Positions 16,780-25,660 of a stretch of DNA of 35,692 bases are shown here, piece by piece. Source of the stretch: Anaerosalibacter bizertensis (GTDB lineage Bacteria; Bacillota; Clostridia; Tissierellales; Sporanaerobacteraceae). The notes under the pieces are model-generated. The model searched no databases, was not told where the DNA came from, and was given only the letters and a program-made list of their open reading frames with translations. The translations under genes were made by a program, and so were the position numbers. Each line of letters begins with the position of its first letter. Position 1 is the stretch's first letter. The stretch spans positions 1 through 35,692 of the forward strand of contig NZ_VULR01000020.1 in NCBI RefSeq assembly GCF_009696605.1. Direction: 5' to 3'.

Positions 16780-17745
16780 ATGGCTGAAGATAAGAATACA
16801 TTATTAGTTGCAAGAGATTTAAAAAAGTATTTTGATATAGGTAGAGGTCAGGTTGTTAAAGCTGTTGATGGTATATCTTTTTCTATAAAGGAAGGAGAGA
16901 CTTTAGGACTTGTAGGAGAATCAGGTTGCGGTAAATCTACTGTTGGAAGGACTATTGTAGGACTTTATGATGCTACAGATGGAGAAGTGATATTTGATGG
17001 TATGAATGTAGGGGAACTAGATAAGAAAGAGAAAAAGCATTTTACAAGAAAAGCTCAAATGATATTTCAAGATCCATATGCTTCTTTAAACCCAAGAATG
17101 ACTATTACAGATATTATAGGGGAAGGTATAGACATTCATGAGCTTTATGAAGGTAAAGAAAGGCAAAAAAGGATATATGATCTTTTAGAAGTAGTTGGGC
17201 TTAGTAGAGAACATGCAAGCCGTTTTCCCCATGAGTTTAGTGGAGGACAACGACAACGTATAGGGATAGCAAGAGCACTTGCTATTGAACCTAGATTTAT
17301 TGTATGTGATGAGCCTATATCTGCCTTGGATGTATCTATTCAAGCACAGGTAGTAAATTTACTTGAAGATTTACAGGATGATTTAGGTTTGACCTATTTA
17401 TTCATTGCCCATGATCTAAGTATGGTAAAACATATATCGGATAGGATAGCTGTAATGTATCTGGGTGCTATGGTAGAGCTTGCTGATAGCCATGATTTAT
17501 ATGAACAGCCTCTTCATCCATATACTCAGGCATTGCTTTCAGCAGTACCTATACCAGATCCTGATATAGAAAAGAGTAGACAGAGAATAATACTGGAAGG
17601 TGATGTACCTAGTCCTATTAATCCACCACCTGGATGTAAGTTCCAAGGTAGATGTAAATATGTTCAACCTATATGTAGAGAAGTTGCTCCTGAGTTTAAG
17701 GAAAAAGGTAAAAATCATTTTGTAGCATGTCATGTAGTTAAATAA
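16780..17745 (+). CDS. oppF: Oligopeptide ABC transporter ATPase OppF
   Basis: The protein has 321 aa, with GAAGGAGGG before ATG 16780, one nucleotide after the oppD stop. Walker A is GESGCGKST, the Q-loop is [13 protein letters not shown], the signature is FSGGQRQR and Walker B is [12 protein letters not shown]. The C-terminal cysteine motif is [15 protein letters not shown]. It pairs with OppD. No terminator hairpin follows immediately; the solute-binding gene comes after a 329-nt AT-rich gap. Confidence 0.94.
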   Translation: MAEDKNTLLVARDLKKYFDIGRGQVVKAVDGISFSIKEGETLGLVGESGCGKSTVGRTIVGLYDATDGEVIFDGMNVGELDKKEKKHFTRKAQMIFQDPYASLNPRMTITDIIGEGIDIHELYEGKERQKRIYDLLEVVGLSREHASRFPHEFSGGQRQRIGIARALAIEPRFIVCDEPISALDVSIQAQVVNLLEDLQDDLGLTYLFIAHDLSMVKHISDRIAVMYLGAMVELADSHDLYEQPLHPYTQALLSAVPIPDPDIEKSRQRIILEGDVPSPINPPPGCKFQGRCKYVQPICREVAPEFKEKGKNHFVACHVVK

Positions 17746-17799
17746 AAAGTCATTTAATGAAAGTTTATAACATAAAGTATATTGAGTAATTACTTTATC

Positions 17800-17828
17800 T
17801 TGACAATATATTAAATTTTATTTATACT
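17800..17828 (+). promoter_or_regulatory. Sigma-A promoter of oppA in the long AT-rich leader
   Basis: -35 TTGACA (17800-17805), a 17-nt spacer and -10 TATACT (17823-17828). It lies within the 329-nt gap 17746-18074, which otherwise shows only extreme AT-richness and no ORF or strong hairpin. It would give oppA a leader of about 240 nt and its own high-level transcription, which suits an abundant lipoprotein. Confidence 0.6.
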
Positions 17829-18074
17829 TTTATTAACAAGATGTAAATAAAATAAACGATTAATTACAATAAAGTAATTTATTTTTAAAAAAAAGTCTAA
17901 ATATAATTATTGTTTTATTTTTAATTTTTAGAAAATTAAAGGAATATATAATTAAACATAGAATTATTTAAATAATAAAAATATATTAAGTTATCAAAAT
18001 ATTAAAATAAAAACTATTTCATAAAATTAATTTTTATTTTAATATTTAAAAATAATGATAAGGGGGAAAGCTTT

Positions 18075-19781
18075 ATGAGAAAACAAAAGTGGCTATTATT
18101 ATTATTGGTATTAGTACTTACGCTATCTTTAGCTCTAACTGGTTGTGGTAAGCAAGACAAACCTAAGCCAGCTGCAACTGATGATAATCAAGAGGAAGAG
18201 ACTAAAGATGATGGTGAGGAGAAGTTAGCAGAAGAGCAAATACTCAGGGTGAATTGGGGTTCAGAACCACCAGATTTAGATCCGCAAACTACTACAGACC
18301 AGGTTTCATTTTGGATTATAAATGCTGCTTATGAAGGACTTGTACGATTAGATAAAGATGGAAATGTACAACCAGGATTGGCTGAAAAATGGGATGAAGA
18401 AGAAACAGAAGATGGTGGAGTAATCTATACATTCCACTTAAGGGATGCAAAATGGTCAGATGGAACACCAATAACTGCAGAGGATTTTGAATACTCTTGG
18501 TTTAGAGCGATAGATCCAGAGGTTGCAGCAGAATATTCTTACCAATTAACTGATACTGTTGGAATAAAGAACGCAGGTAAGTTCTTTGAAGGTGAAATTA
18601 CAGATAAAGAAGAAGTAGGGATAAAGGCAGTAGATGAGAAGACTTTCCAAGTAGAACTTGAAAGAAATGTACCGTTTTTCTTAAGTCTAACATCTTTCCC
18701 AACATTTATACCAGTACAAAAAGCTGCATTAGAAGAATTTGGAGATGCATTTGCTTCAGAAGCAGATAAAATGGTATATAGTGGACCATTTGTAATAAGT
18801 GAATGGGAACATGAGCAAAAACTAAATCTAAAGAAAAATGAAAACTATTGGGATGCTGAAAATGTAAAACTTGAAGAAATTCATGGTGATATGATTACAG
18901 AAAATAGTACTGCTATTAACTTATATGAAACTGGAGAATTAGATGTAACTGGTGTTGCACCTGAATTCTTAGATAACTATAAGGATTCTCCTGAATTTAA
19001 AAATTTAGCAATAGCTACTACTTGGTATATCCAATACAATTGTGAAGATAAGTACTTAAAGAATCAAAACCTAAGATATGCATTGTCCTTAGCTATAGAT
19101 AGACAAAGTTTTGTTGACAATGTATTAGCAAATGGTTCCATCGTAGCTGAGGGATTAACTCCTACATTATTGCCAGGAAAAGATGGTAAAGAATTTGCTG
19201 AAAACCGTGGAGATGTATTGCCGAAATATGATCCAGAAAAAGCTAAAGAATATCTAGAAAAAGGATTGGAAGAGTTAGGAATTACTAAAGAAGAATTAGA
19301 AGGACATTTAACCTTCCTAACTGGTGAATCAGATGTAGCTAAGAAACAAGCTGCAGCTATTCAAAATATGTGGAAACAAAATTTAGGTATAGAAGTTGAA
19401 ATTGAAACTGTTGCATTTAAGATTCGTATTGATAGATATAATCGTAAGGACTACACTACAACTTTTGCAGGTTGGGGTGGAGACTACAATGACCCATTGA
19501 CATTTATGGACCTATGGGTAACAGATGGAGGAAATAATGATACAGGCTGGAGCAATGAGAAATACGATGCAGCTATTAAGACAGCTATTGAAGGTGAAAG
19601 TGATGAAAGAATAGATGCAATGATTGAAGCAGAAAAGATTTTAGCGGAAGAATTACCTATAATGCCTATATTCTATGATGCAAGAAACTTCCTTGAAAAA
19701 CCATATGTAAAAGGTATAGCTAGATTCCCAGTAGGAGCAGATACAGATTATAAATGGACATATATAATAGAACATGAATAA
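18075..19781 (+). CDS. oppA: Oligopeptide-binding lipoprotein OppA
   Basis: The protein has 568 aa with AAGGGGGAAAG before the ATG. A lipoprotein signal peptide ends at LALTGC, with Cys24 as the lipidated residue, followed by an acidic linker. The mature part is an SBP_bac_5 domain: ILRVNWGSEPPDLDPQTTTD near the start, AYEGLVRLDKDGNVQPGLAEKW, and LRDAKWSDGTPITAEDF are typical of OppA/DppA/MppA. It sits on the outer face of the membrane, captures peptides and hands them to OppBCDF. It is the last gene of the cluster, ended by a strong terminator. Confidence 0.94.
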   Translation: MRKQKWLLLLLVLVLTLSLALTGCGKQDKPKPAATDDNQEEETKDDGEEKLAEEQILRVNWGSEPPDLDPQTTTDQVSFWIINAAYEGLVRLDKDGNVQPGLAEKWDEEETEDGGVIYTFHLRDAKWSDGTPITAEDFEYSWFRAIDPEVAAEYSYQLTDTVGIKNAGKFFEGEITDKEEVGIKAVDEKTFQVELERNVPFFLSLTSFPTFIPVQKAALEEFGDAFASEADKMVYSGPFVISEWEHEQKLNLKKNENYWDAENVKLEEIHGDMITENSTAINLYETGELDVTGVAPEFLDNYKDSPEFKNLAIATTWYIQYNCEDKYLKNQNLRYALSLAIDRQSFVDNVLANGSIVAEGLTPTLLPGKDGKEFAENRGDVLPKYDPEKAKEYLEKGLEELGITKEELEGHLTFLTGESDVAKKQAAAIQNMWKQNLGIEVEIETVAFKIRIDRYNRKDYTTTFAGWGGDYNDPLTFMDLWVTDGGNNDTGWSNEKYDAAIKTAIEGESDERIDAMIEAEKILAEELPIMPIFYDARNFLEKPYVKGIARFPVGADTDYKWTYIIEHE

Positions 19782-19794
19782 AATATTTAGTATA

Positions 19795-19830
19795 AAAAAC
19801 AGGGGTTAGATTTTTCTAATCCCTGTTTTT
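19795..19830 (+). terminator. Strong terminator of oppA
   Basis: A 16-bp stem (19795-19810 with 19815-19830, one G-T wobble) has a TTTT loop and a U-rich 3' arm. The element overlaps the 3' end of the convergent small gene (stop at 19816-19818), so it may serve both strands. Confidence 0.8.
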
Positions 19831-19956
19831 AGGTTTTTGTTTTTTCTTAAAATAGGGACAATCTTTTGCTGGAGTTCCAGATGAATAAGTTACATGTTTT
19901 AAATTACATATTCCTTCCTTTTCATATATACAATTCTCTGAACAATTAATAATCAA
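19816..19956 (-). CDS. 46-aa four-cysteine clostridial mini-protein
   Basis: The minus-strand TTG at 19956 is preceded by AGGAGGTA at 19965-19972. The product reads MIINCSENCIYEKEGICNLK, with further residues HVTYSSGTPAKDCPYF and a lysine-rich tail. The spacing C-x3-C-x7-C-x15-C with the final CPYF is that of a short conserved protein common in Clostridia, often mislabelled in databases as a hydroxymyristoyl-ACP dehydratase. Metal binding (Zn or Fe) is plausible from the four cysteines but unproven. It is convergent with oppA and its end lies inside the shared terminator. Confidence 0.75.
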   Translation of the reverse strand: MIINCSENCIYEKEGICNLKHVTYSSGTPAKDCPYFKKKQKPKNRD

Positions 19957-20089
19957 AGGTAGAATACCTCCTAAATTAATTTATACATATATTTTGTCCA
20001 TTAAATTTAAAATTATGATGTGTAAAAAGGCTAAAAATCTGGTAAAATATATATTAATGTATAATGAAGATTAGGAAAGGAGACTGAAT

Positions 20090-20680
20090 TTGCTTTTTAA
20101 AGATTATAATTTTACTGGATTAGTTTATCATATAGCTAATATTAACGATTTAAAGGATATACTTGAAGAAGGAATAACATATGATCACAAATCAACTTAT
20201 AGAGATAGATATATAGAGTTCCATAAGTTTTTTGATTTGCTAAAGCCAGATTATATTCCTGATTGGGTTATTAGACAGAAAGCTATATTTGCTAGTATGA
20301 ATTTCAAAAGAGAACATTATTTTCATTCTCATAGTGTAGTATTGGGATTAAAAGTCGATATAAATAAATGTTGGATAGCAAATGAAAACCTAGCTAATTC
20401 TTTGTATGAACCATTAGTTTTAAAGGATATAAAAGATTTTAAATTTGCAAAACAATATATTGAAAATATAGGGGTTAAACAAGGAAGAAAATATTGGGAA
20501 ACATCTTTAAGCTTTGTGAATAATCTCTCTAAGAGGATGGATAAAAGGGAAGATTATGATGAAGAAGTTTTAATATTCCATTCCATAGAGCCTAAAGATA
20601 TAATACCATTATATATAGTATCTGATCACAAGATGCTTACTATAGATGAGTGGAAATCAATATTTAAGGGGGACAGATAA
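20090..20680 (+). CDS. Unknown protein, possible ADP-ribosyltransferase-like fold
   Basis: The protein has 196 aa, starting at TTG 20090 behind GAAAGGAGAC. I do not recognise a named family with certainty. The N-terminal LVYHIANINDLKDILEEGI resembles the first strand and helix of DarT/KptA/DUF4433-type enzymes (Y/H-I-T/A-x-x-x-N-L-x-x-I-L-x-x-G-I). The stretch FASMNFKRE...HSVVLGLKVD fits the next strands. Near the C-terminus DEEVLIFHSIEPKDIIPLYIVSD resembles the E-V-L-V-x-x-x-I-x-x-x-x-I strand pair that carries the catalytic Glu in DarT. No DarG-like macrodomain antitoxin gene is adjacent. It lies 2 nt before the HypE-like gene, so they share a transcript. It could equally be a housekeeping protein that uses the same fold. 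Confidence 0.5.
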   Translation: MLFKDYNFTGLVYHIANINDLKDILEEGITYDHKSTYRDRYIEFHKFFDLLKPDYIPDWVIRQKAIFASMNFKREHYFHSHSVVLGLKVDINKCWIANENLANSLYEPLVLKDIKDFKFAKQYIENIGVKQGRKYWETSLSFVNNLSKRMDKREDYDEEVLIFHSIEPKDIIPLYIVSDHKMLTIDEWKSIFKGDR

Positions 20681-20682
20681 GG

Positions 20683-21681
20683 ATGGAAATAGGGAAACTA
20701 CCAAATGACGTACTTGAAAAAATAGTATTTGATAATATAAAAAACAAAAGAGAAGAGGTTCTTGTAAGGTCAGCTGTAGGGGAGGACAATGCTATAATGG
20801 ATTTTGGTAAGGATGTATGCGTCCTTTCTACAGACCCTATAACGGGAACAGCTAAGGATATAGGGTATTTGGCAATACATATATCTTGTAATGATGTGGC
20901 AAGTAGTGGAGCAGAGCCTATAGGTGTACTTATGACTATTATGGCTCCGCCAAATACTACTGAAGATGATATAAATGATATTATGAAGGAAGCTGGAATA
21001 GCTGCTTCTGAGTTAAATGTAGAAATAATGGGAGGCCATACAGAAATAACGGATGCTGTAAATAGAACAGTTATTTCAACTACCGTAGTAGGCAAACTTC
21101 CGAAAGAAGAGCTTATAGATCCTAAAACCACAGAAATTGGGAACAAGGTACTTATGACAAAATGGACAGGTATTGAAGGAACATCTATAATAGCAAAAGA
21201 GCTTAAAGATAGTATTAGTGGAAAGATGCCAAAAGAGTTATTAAATGAAGCTATAGGCCTTGGAGAAAAAATTAGTGTAGTAAAGGAAGGAACTATTTGT
21301 GGCAATATAGGAGTTAAATATATGCATGACATTACGGAAGGAGGTGTACTAGGAGCAGTATGGGAAGCAGGGAAGGTAATTGGAAAAGGTATTAAAATAT
21401 ATGAAGAATCTATACCAATTAAGGCATCAACAAATGCCATATCTAAGATACTAGACATAAATCCATATAGACTTATATCTAGTGGAAGTATGCTAATAGT
21501 TGCAGAGGATGAAAAAATAGATATTATAGAAAAAAGATTAGGAGAAGAGGGAATAGAAGTGACTGTTATAGGAGAAATAATAGACAATGGAATTTATATG
21601 GAAAAAGGTGAAAGTTTAGAAGAGATAGAACCACCTTCAAGCGATGAACTATATACAGCACTTTCTAGAAGTACAAAATAA
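20683..21681 (+). CDS. HypE/AIR-synthase-related ATP-binding protein
   Basis: The protein has 332 aa, ATG start with AAGGGGGACA upstream. The N-terminal AIRS domain shows SAVGEDNAIMDFG, LSTDPITGTAKDIGYLAIHI and NDVASSGAEPIGVLMTIM, the ATP-binding pattern of the PurM/HypE/ThiL/SelD superfamily. MGGHTEITDAVNRTVISTTVVG and the C-terminal DITEGGVLGAVWEAGK, with the ISSGSMLI-type motif, are as in HypE-like proteins (PIRSF005644 type). The terminal Cys that accepts the carbamoyl group in true HypE (PRIC end) is absent: the protein ends in ALSRSTK. It is therefore probably a HypE paralogue of unknown substrate and not a hydrogenase-cyanide synthase. No hypABCDF genes are nearby. Confidence 0.82.
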   Translation: MEIGKLPNDVLEKIVFDNIKNKREEVLVRSAVGEDNAIMDFGKDVCVLSTDPITGTAKDIGYLAIHISCNDVASSGAEPIGVLMTIMAPPNTTEDDINDIMKEAGIAASELNVEIMGGHTEITDAVNRTVISTTVVGKLPKEELIDPKTTEIGNKVLMTKWTGIEGTSIIAKELKDSISGKMPKELLNEAIGLGEKISVVKEGTICGNIGVKYMHDITEGGVLGAVWEAGKVIGKGIKIYEESIPIKASTNAISKILDINPYRLISSGSMLIVAEDEKIDIIEKRLGEEGIEVTVIGEIIDNGIYMEKGESLEEIEPPSSDELYTALSRSTK

Positions 21682-21763
21682 ATATTGGAAAAAGGTTATT
21701 TATGTAAAGAGAATATAATAGATTAACTTTGATATATTAATAGAATATGTCATGGATAATCTG

Positions 21764-21792
21764 TTGAAATAGATGATATACTGATATATAAT
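21764..21792 (+). promoter_or_regulatory. Sigma-A promoter before the UPF0316 gene
   Basis: -35 TTGAAA (21764-21769), a 17-nt spacer and consensus -10 TATAAT (21787-21792). Transcription would start near 21799, so the hairpin 21817-21845 would lie inside the leader. Confidence 0.6.
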
Positions 21793-21816
21793 AGGAAAAA
21801 ATACTATATAATTATA

Positions 21817-21845
21817 AATAAGCGGGGATTGATTCTCCGCTTATT
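21817..21845 (+). other. GC-rich hairpin in the leader of the UPF0316 gene
   Basis: An 11-bp stem (AATAAGCGGGG with CTCCGCTTATT, one G-T wobble) has a 7-nt loop and is followed by TACGCTTATTTATA. It can be read as the terminator of the upstream HypE-like gene or as a regulatory hairpin in the downstream leader. The promoter position favours the second reading. Confidence 0.45.
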
Positions 21846-21883
21846 TACGCTTATTTATATATAGAAAACTAGGGGTGATAAAG

Positions 21884-22408
21884 ATGAATCAAGTTTTAGG
21901 GTATTTACTTATATTTATTGCTAGGATATCAGATGTTTCATTGGCTACAATGAGAACTTTGATGGTGGTTCAGGGAAGGAGAAGACAAGCAGCTATTATA
22001 GGCTTTTTTGAAGTTATTATATATGTAACGGCATTGGGTAAAGTTGTTAGTGGTTTAAATGATATAGGTAATCTACTTGCATATGCATTGGGATTTGCTT
22101 GTGGAAATTATATAGGAATATTTGTAGAAGAGAAAATAGCTTTAGGAAATTTAACTGCTCAGGTAATATTAAAAGGTAGTGAAAACCAGGAGTTAATAAA
22201 TATATTGAGAGAGAAAGGATTTGGAGTTACAGTATTGCAAGGATATGGAAGAGAAGGTAGTAGAGAAGTTTTAAATATTACATTAAATAGGAAAGATTTG
22301 GAAGTTTTAAGAAATATATTAGAGGAAAATGATAATAGCGCTTTTATTACAGTGAATACTACAAAACCTATTAGTGGCGGATATTTTACATCGGTTAAAA
22401 AGAAATAA
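21884..22408 (+). CDS. UPF0316 membrane protein (DUF5698/DUF2179)
   Basis: The protein has 174 aa from ATG 21884, behind AGGGGTGA. The GTG at 21875 lies inside that site. Three membrane helices (about residues 3-23, 33-52 and 59-77) carry the family pattern ARISDVSLATMRTLMVVQGRR and FEVIIYVTALGKV. A soluble C-terminal DUF2179 domain (AQVILKGSENQELINILREKG ... YGREGSREVLNITLNRKD) follows. The same domain is found at the C-terminus of YitT-type proteins. Function is unknown. It is probably an integral protein with a cytosolic sensor domain. Confidence 0.85.
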   Translation: MNQVLGYLLIFIARISDVSLATMRTLMVVQGRRRQAAIIGFFEVIIYVTALGKVVSGLNDIGNLLAYALGFACGNYIGIFVEEKIALGNLTAQVILKGSENQELINILREKGFGVTVLQGYGREGSREVLNITLNRKDLEVLRNILEENDNSAFITVNTTKPISGGYFTSVKKK

Positions 22409-22472
22409 TCATAGTATTCTCTATCCCTTAATATAATGTATTAGGAGTAGAAAGAGGGGGGTAGAGTAGAGG

Positions 22473-23492
22473 ATGAAATTTAAAAAGTTTTTACTTATAG
22501 TACTTATATTATCTATTAGTATAAATGTGGGTGGATGTAAAGGAAAAGATGCTTTTAAAAAACTATTTTCTAAAAAAGATGATAATGTGGAAATAATAAG
22601 AAGCGATGAAGAGAAGTTAGATATAACTGAAGAAGATGGATTAAGGAATACTGTCATGTATTTTAAAAATAGTGAAGGATTCTTAGTTCCAGTAATGAGA
22701 AAATTACCTTGGGAAGAAGGAATTGCCAAAATAGCTTTAAAAAATATGATAGATACCCCCACATTAAGAGAAGATTTAAATTCTACAGGACTTGAACCTA
22801 TAATTCCAGCAGGTACAGAAATAAGAGGAATGACTATAGATGAAGATACAGGAGTTTGTAAGGTGGATTTTAATAATGAATTTTTAAACTATGAATCTGA
22901 AAAAGATGAGAGCAATCTAATTAAGAGTGTAGTATATACTTTAACTGAATTTCCAACAATTAGAGAGGTACAGATACTTGTAGAAGGAGAGGCTGTCTCT
23001 ACAATGAAGTATGGAACTCAAGTGGAAGATAGTCTGAGAAGAGAAGATATTAATCTTGTAAAGAACTTGGAAGGGGCTAGGTCTAAGGTATTGGTTTATT
23101 TTAAAGGTGAGGATAATGAAGAATATGAATATTTTGTACCAGTTACAGTTCCTACACTTGCACCTATGCCTAATGTATTCACAGCACTGGAAGAATTATT
23201 CCAAGGACCTCCTGAGAACACAGGACTTTCTTCAAATGTATATGAAGTAGCTGAATTACAAGGGGTAGAGGTAAAAGATGGAATAGCCTATGTAGATTTA
23301 TCCTTTGATTCGTTAAAAGAAGAAAATAAAAAAGATGTATTAGAAGAAGTATATAAAAGTGTAGGTCTTACTTTAAGCCAATTTGATGAGATAGGAAAAG
23401 TAGAATTATTAATAGATGGAAAAACCTTAGAAGAGGCTGGAATGGATTTCGAATATGATGAATCAATACCTACATTTGCAAATGAGTATTAA
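22473..23492 (+). CDS. gerM: GerM-type lipoprotein with two GerMN domains
   Basis: The protein has 339 aa with AGAGTAGAGG before the ATG. The signal peptide ends at NVGGC, with lipid-modified Cys22. Two GerMN repeats follow. Repeat 1 is about 60-175 (TVMYFKNSEGFLVPVMRKLPWEEG ... LEPIIPAGTEIRGMTIDEDTGVCKVDF) and repeat 2 about 195-325 (VLVYFKGEDNEEYEYFVPVTV ... VKDGIAYVDLSF). In Bacillus, GerM is a sporulation and germination lipoprotein needed for stable engulfment. This gene therefore supports an endospore-forming host. Two tandem terminators follow. Confidence 0.88.
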   Translation: MKFKKFLLIVLILSISINVGGCKGKDAFKKLFSKKDDNVEIIRSDEEKLDITEEDGLRNTVMYFKNSEGFLVPVMRKLPWEEGIAKIALKNMIDTPTLREDLNSTGLEPIIPAGTEIRGMTIDEDTGVCKVDFNNEFLNYESEKDESNLIKSVVYTLTEFPTIREVQILVEGEAVSTMKYGTQVEDSLRREDINLVKNLEGARSKVLVYFKGEDNEEYEYFVPVTVPTLAPMPNVFTALEELFQGPPENTGLSSNVYEVAELQGVEVKDGIAYVDLSFDSLKEENKKDVLEEVYKSVGLTLSQFDEIGKVELLIDGKTLEEAGMDFEYDESIPTFANEY

Positions 23493-23511
23493 AGCTGCCT
23501 TAAGGCAGCTT
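23492..23511 (+). terminator. Perfect palindromic terminator after gerM
   Basis: AAGCTGCCTTAAGGCAGCTT is a 20-nt perfect palindrome, starting at the gerM stop and followed by a moderately T-rich ATTTATT. Confidence 0.7.
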
Positions 23512-23557
23512 ATTTATTAATAATAAAAAATAAAAATGTGAATATTAATATTGTTAT

Positions 23558-23589
23558 AGTTTTACTTATGGAAAAGTAAAACTTTTTTT
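23558..23589 (+). terminator. Second hairpin with T-tract before rph
   Basis: A 10-bp stem (23558-23567 with 23574-23583), a 6-nt loop and TTTTTTG after it form a textbook rho-independent terminator, 40 nt upstream of rph. It may back up the gerM terminator or attenuate rph. Confidence 0.7.
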
Positions 23590-23630
23590 GTTATCATTAA
23601 GTTTAAGATTAGATATAGGAGATGGATTAA

Positions 23631-24407
23631 ATGAAGAGAATAGACAAAAGAAAATATAATGAATTGAGGAATGTAAAAATCACTAGAAATTTTTTAAAAC
23701 ATCCACAGGGTTCTGTACTTATGGAAATGGGAGAAACTAAGGTGATATGTACGGCTATGGTAGAAGATAGGGTACCACCATTTTTAAAAGGAACTGATAC
23801 AGGCTGGATAACAGCTGAGTATTCTATGTTGCCTGGTTCAACTATAAAGAGGAAGATAAGAGATTCAGCTAAGGGAAGAATAGAAGGAAGATCTCAAGAA
23901 ATCCAAAGACTTATTGGAAGGTCCCTTAGAGCAGTAGTAGATTTAAAGGCTATTGGTGAAAGGACTATATGGCTGGACTGCGATGTTATACAAGCAGATG
24001 GAGGTACAAGGACTGCTTCCATTGCAGGAGCTTTTGTAGCTTTAGTAGACGCATTAAATAAATTATACATAGAAGGTCAAATACCACATATTCCAATTTC
24101 AGGTTTTATATCTGCAGTAAGTGTGGGTATATTAGAAGGAGAACCTATTTTAGATTTATGTTATGAAGAAGATTATAGAGCTCAAGTAGATATGAATATA
24201 GTTATGACCGATAGGAATGAATTTGTAGAAATACAAGGTACAGGAGAAGAAAGTACTTTTTCAATAGATGAGTTGGATACCCTTTTAAGTTTAGCTAAAA
24301 AGGGAAATGAAGAAATTATTATAAAGCAAAAAGAAGCTTTGGGAGAAATTGCTGAATTGATTGGAAAAACTGAAAAAGTAGAAGGTGAAAATAAAAATGA
24401 AAAATAA
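23631..24407 (+). CDS. rph: Ribonuclease PH
   Basis: The protein has 258 aa with ATAGGAGATGG before the [23 protein letters not shown] is the RNase PH start. [27 protein letters not shown] and [24 protein letters not shown], with the phosphate-binding Arg, lead to [20 protein letters not shown]. It uses phosphate to trim the 3' ends of tRNA precursors, forming a hexameric ring in the cytoplasm. The rph-rdgB-yfcE order is common in Firmicutes. Its stop overlaps the rdgB start. Confidence 0.97.
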   Translation: MKRIDKRKYNELRNVKITRNFLKHPQGSVLMEMGETKVICTAMVEDRVPPFLKGTDTGWITAEYSMLPGSTIKRKIRDSAKGRIEGRSQEIQRLIGRSLRAVVDLKAIGERTIWLDCDVIQADGGTRTASIAGAFVALVDALNKLYIEGQIPHIPISGFISAVSVGILEGEPILDLCYEEDYRAQVDMNIVMTDRNEFVEIQGTGEESTFSIDELDTLLSLAKKGNEEIIIKQKEALGEIAELIGKTEKVEGENKNEK

Positions 24408-25008
24408 GAAAATAATATTATCTACAGGAAATATTGATAAGATAGAAGAAATAAAAGACATTTTAAAAGATTTACCTTTTTCTATATATTCAAAGAAGGA
24501 AGTAGGTCTTGGAGATTTAGAAGTAGAAGAAGACGGAGATACTTTAGAAGAAAATGCAATAAAAAAAGCTATGGCAATTTCAGAAAGGATAGATGGGATA
24601 GTCATAGCTGATGATACGGGATTATTTGTAGATAAATTAAATGGTGCTCCAGGAGTATATTCTTCTAGGTATGCAGGAGAAGATGTTTCTTATGAAGATA
24701 ATAATAGAAAGTTATTAAAGGAGTTAGAAGGTACACCATCAGAAGAAAGAACTGCTAAATTTCAAACTGTCATTGCTATAGTTACAGAAGATAAAAAAAT
24801 AAAAACTGTCTATGGAGAATGCAGAGGAAGAATTGGCTTTGAAGTTAAAGGTAGTGAAGGATTTGGATATGATCCGTTATTTATAGTAGATGGCTATGGA
24901 AAAACTTTTGCTCAGTTAGGTGAAGAAGTAAAAAATAAGATAAGCCATAGAGCTAAAGCACTAGAAAAACTAAAAAAAGAATTGGAAAAGTTAGCAGGGG
25001 ATGATTGA
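24397..25008 (+). CDS. rdgB: XTP/dITP diphosphatase (RdgB/HAM1 family)
   Basis: The protein has 203 aa from ATG 24397, 8 nt after GAAGGTGA. The in-frame GTG at 24385 lies in that site. [18 protein letters not shown] is the family N-terminus (T/S-x-N-x-x-K). [23 protein letters not shown] holds the catalytic Asp, and GFGYDPLFI with SHRAKAL is the base-binding end. It hydrolyses XTP, ITP and dITP to monophosphates and keeps deaminated purines out of nucleic acids. It overlaps rph by 11 nt and is coupled to it. Confidence 0.96.
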   Translation: MKNKKIILSTGNIDKIEEIKDILKDLPFSIYSKKEVGLGDLEVEEDGDTLEENAIKKAMAISERIDGIVIADDTGLFVDKLNGAPGVYSSRYAGEDVSYEDNNRKLLKELEGTPSEERTAKFQTVIAIVTEDKKIKTVYGECRGRIGFEVKGSEGFGYDPLFIVDGYGKTFAQLGEEVKNKISHRAKALEKLKKELEKLAGDD

Positions 25009-25009
25009 T

Positions 25010-25489
25010 GTGAAAATTTTTGTCGTAAGTGATACCCATGGAAATATTGATGAATTTATAAGTTTTGCAAAAAAATTAGATAGACCAGATCTTATTATAC
25101 ATTTAGGAGACTATTCAGAAGATGGTTATGAAATAGAAAAAAGAATGGGAATAGATACAATTGTAGTAAAGGGAAATTGTGATTTTTTAGATAAAAGAAA
25201 AACAAAAGAAGAAGAAATTTTAAATTTAAATGGAAAAAGAATATTTATTACACATGGTCATAGATATCATGTTAAAATAGATATATTAAATTTATTTTAT
25301 AAGGCTAGAGAAGAAAAAGCAGATGTAGTTTTATTTGGACATACACATATTCCATTAATTTTTGAAGAGAAAGGTATTTTGTTTGTGAATCCTGGAAGTA
25401 CCTCATTTCCTAAGGGAACAGAAGGCAAGACTTTTGGCTTTTTAGATGTAGGAAAACAAATAGAAAGAAAAATAATTAAAATAAAATAA
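25010..25489 (+). CDS. MJ0936/YfcE-type metallophosphoesterase
   Basis: The protein has 159 aa from GTG 25010, 1 nt after the rdgB stop. An ATG at 25001 is possible, but GTG gives the usual VKIFVVSDTHGN start and better spacing to AGCAGGGGA. Metal ligands are D and H in VVSDTHGN, D in IHLGDYSEDG, N in KGNCDF and H in ITHGHRYH and LFGHTHIP. It acts as a Mn/Ni-dependent phosphodiesterase in relatives, with the physiological substrate unknown. It is third in the rph-rdgB operon. Confidence 0.92.
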   Translation: MKIFVVSDTHGNIDEFISFAKKLDRPDLIIHLGDYSEDGYEIEKRMGIDTIVVKGNCDFLDKRKTKEEEILNLNGKRIFITHGHRYHVKIDILNLFYKAREEKADVVLFGHTHIPLIFEEKGILFVNPGSTSFPKGTEGKTFGFLDVGKQIERKIIKIK

Positions 25490-25497
25490 AAATTCTA

Positions 25498-25526
25498 TTG
25501 ACAATCGTGCTAGCATCTGCTATAAT
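25498..25526 (+). promoter_or_regulatory. Perfect consensus promoter of the tRNA cluster
   Basis: -35 TTGACA (25498-25503), a 17-nt spacer and -10 TATAAT (25521-25526) form an exact sigma-A consensus, as expected for stable RNA operons. The first intact tRNA begins 165 nt downstream. Confidence 0.85.
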
Positions 25527-25572
25527 TTTAAATTGTCAGCAAGAAAGCGTGACGAAAGCTTGGGAAGTAATC

Positions 25573-25660
25573 GCGGGTGTAGCTCAGTGGTATAAGCAGA
25601 GAACCAAAATCTATGATTTGGTGTGAATCGCTTAGTGGTATAACTTTTATACGCCACTTA
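25573..25660 (+). pseudogene. Decayed tRNA-Gly copies / structured leader
   Basis: 25573-25592 is identical over 20 nt to the 5' acceptor strand and D-arm of the intact tRNA-Gly at 25692, but the anticodon and T arms are lost. A second partial echo of the D-arm (25630-25644, two mismatches to 25582-25596) follows. The segment can form ACCAAA/TTTGGT and AGTGGTATAA/TTATA-CG-CCACT hairpins. The simplest reading is one or two degenerate tRNA-Gly genes within the transcribed leader. A processed leader RNA is an alternative. Confidence 0.55.

Noticed and set aside
20664-21587. 307-aa minus-strand ORF
   Set aside because: It is the antisense shadow of the HypE-like gene; Ser/Pro-rich nonsense composition.
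20683-21681. True HypE of hydrogenase maturation
   Set aside because: The C-terminal Cys is absent and no hyp or hydrogenase genes are nearby, so only a HypE-like label is given.
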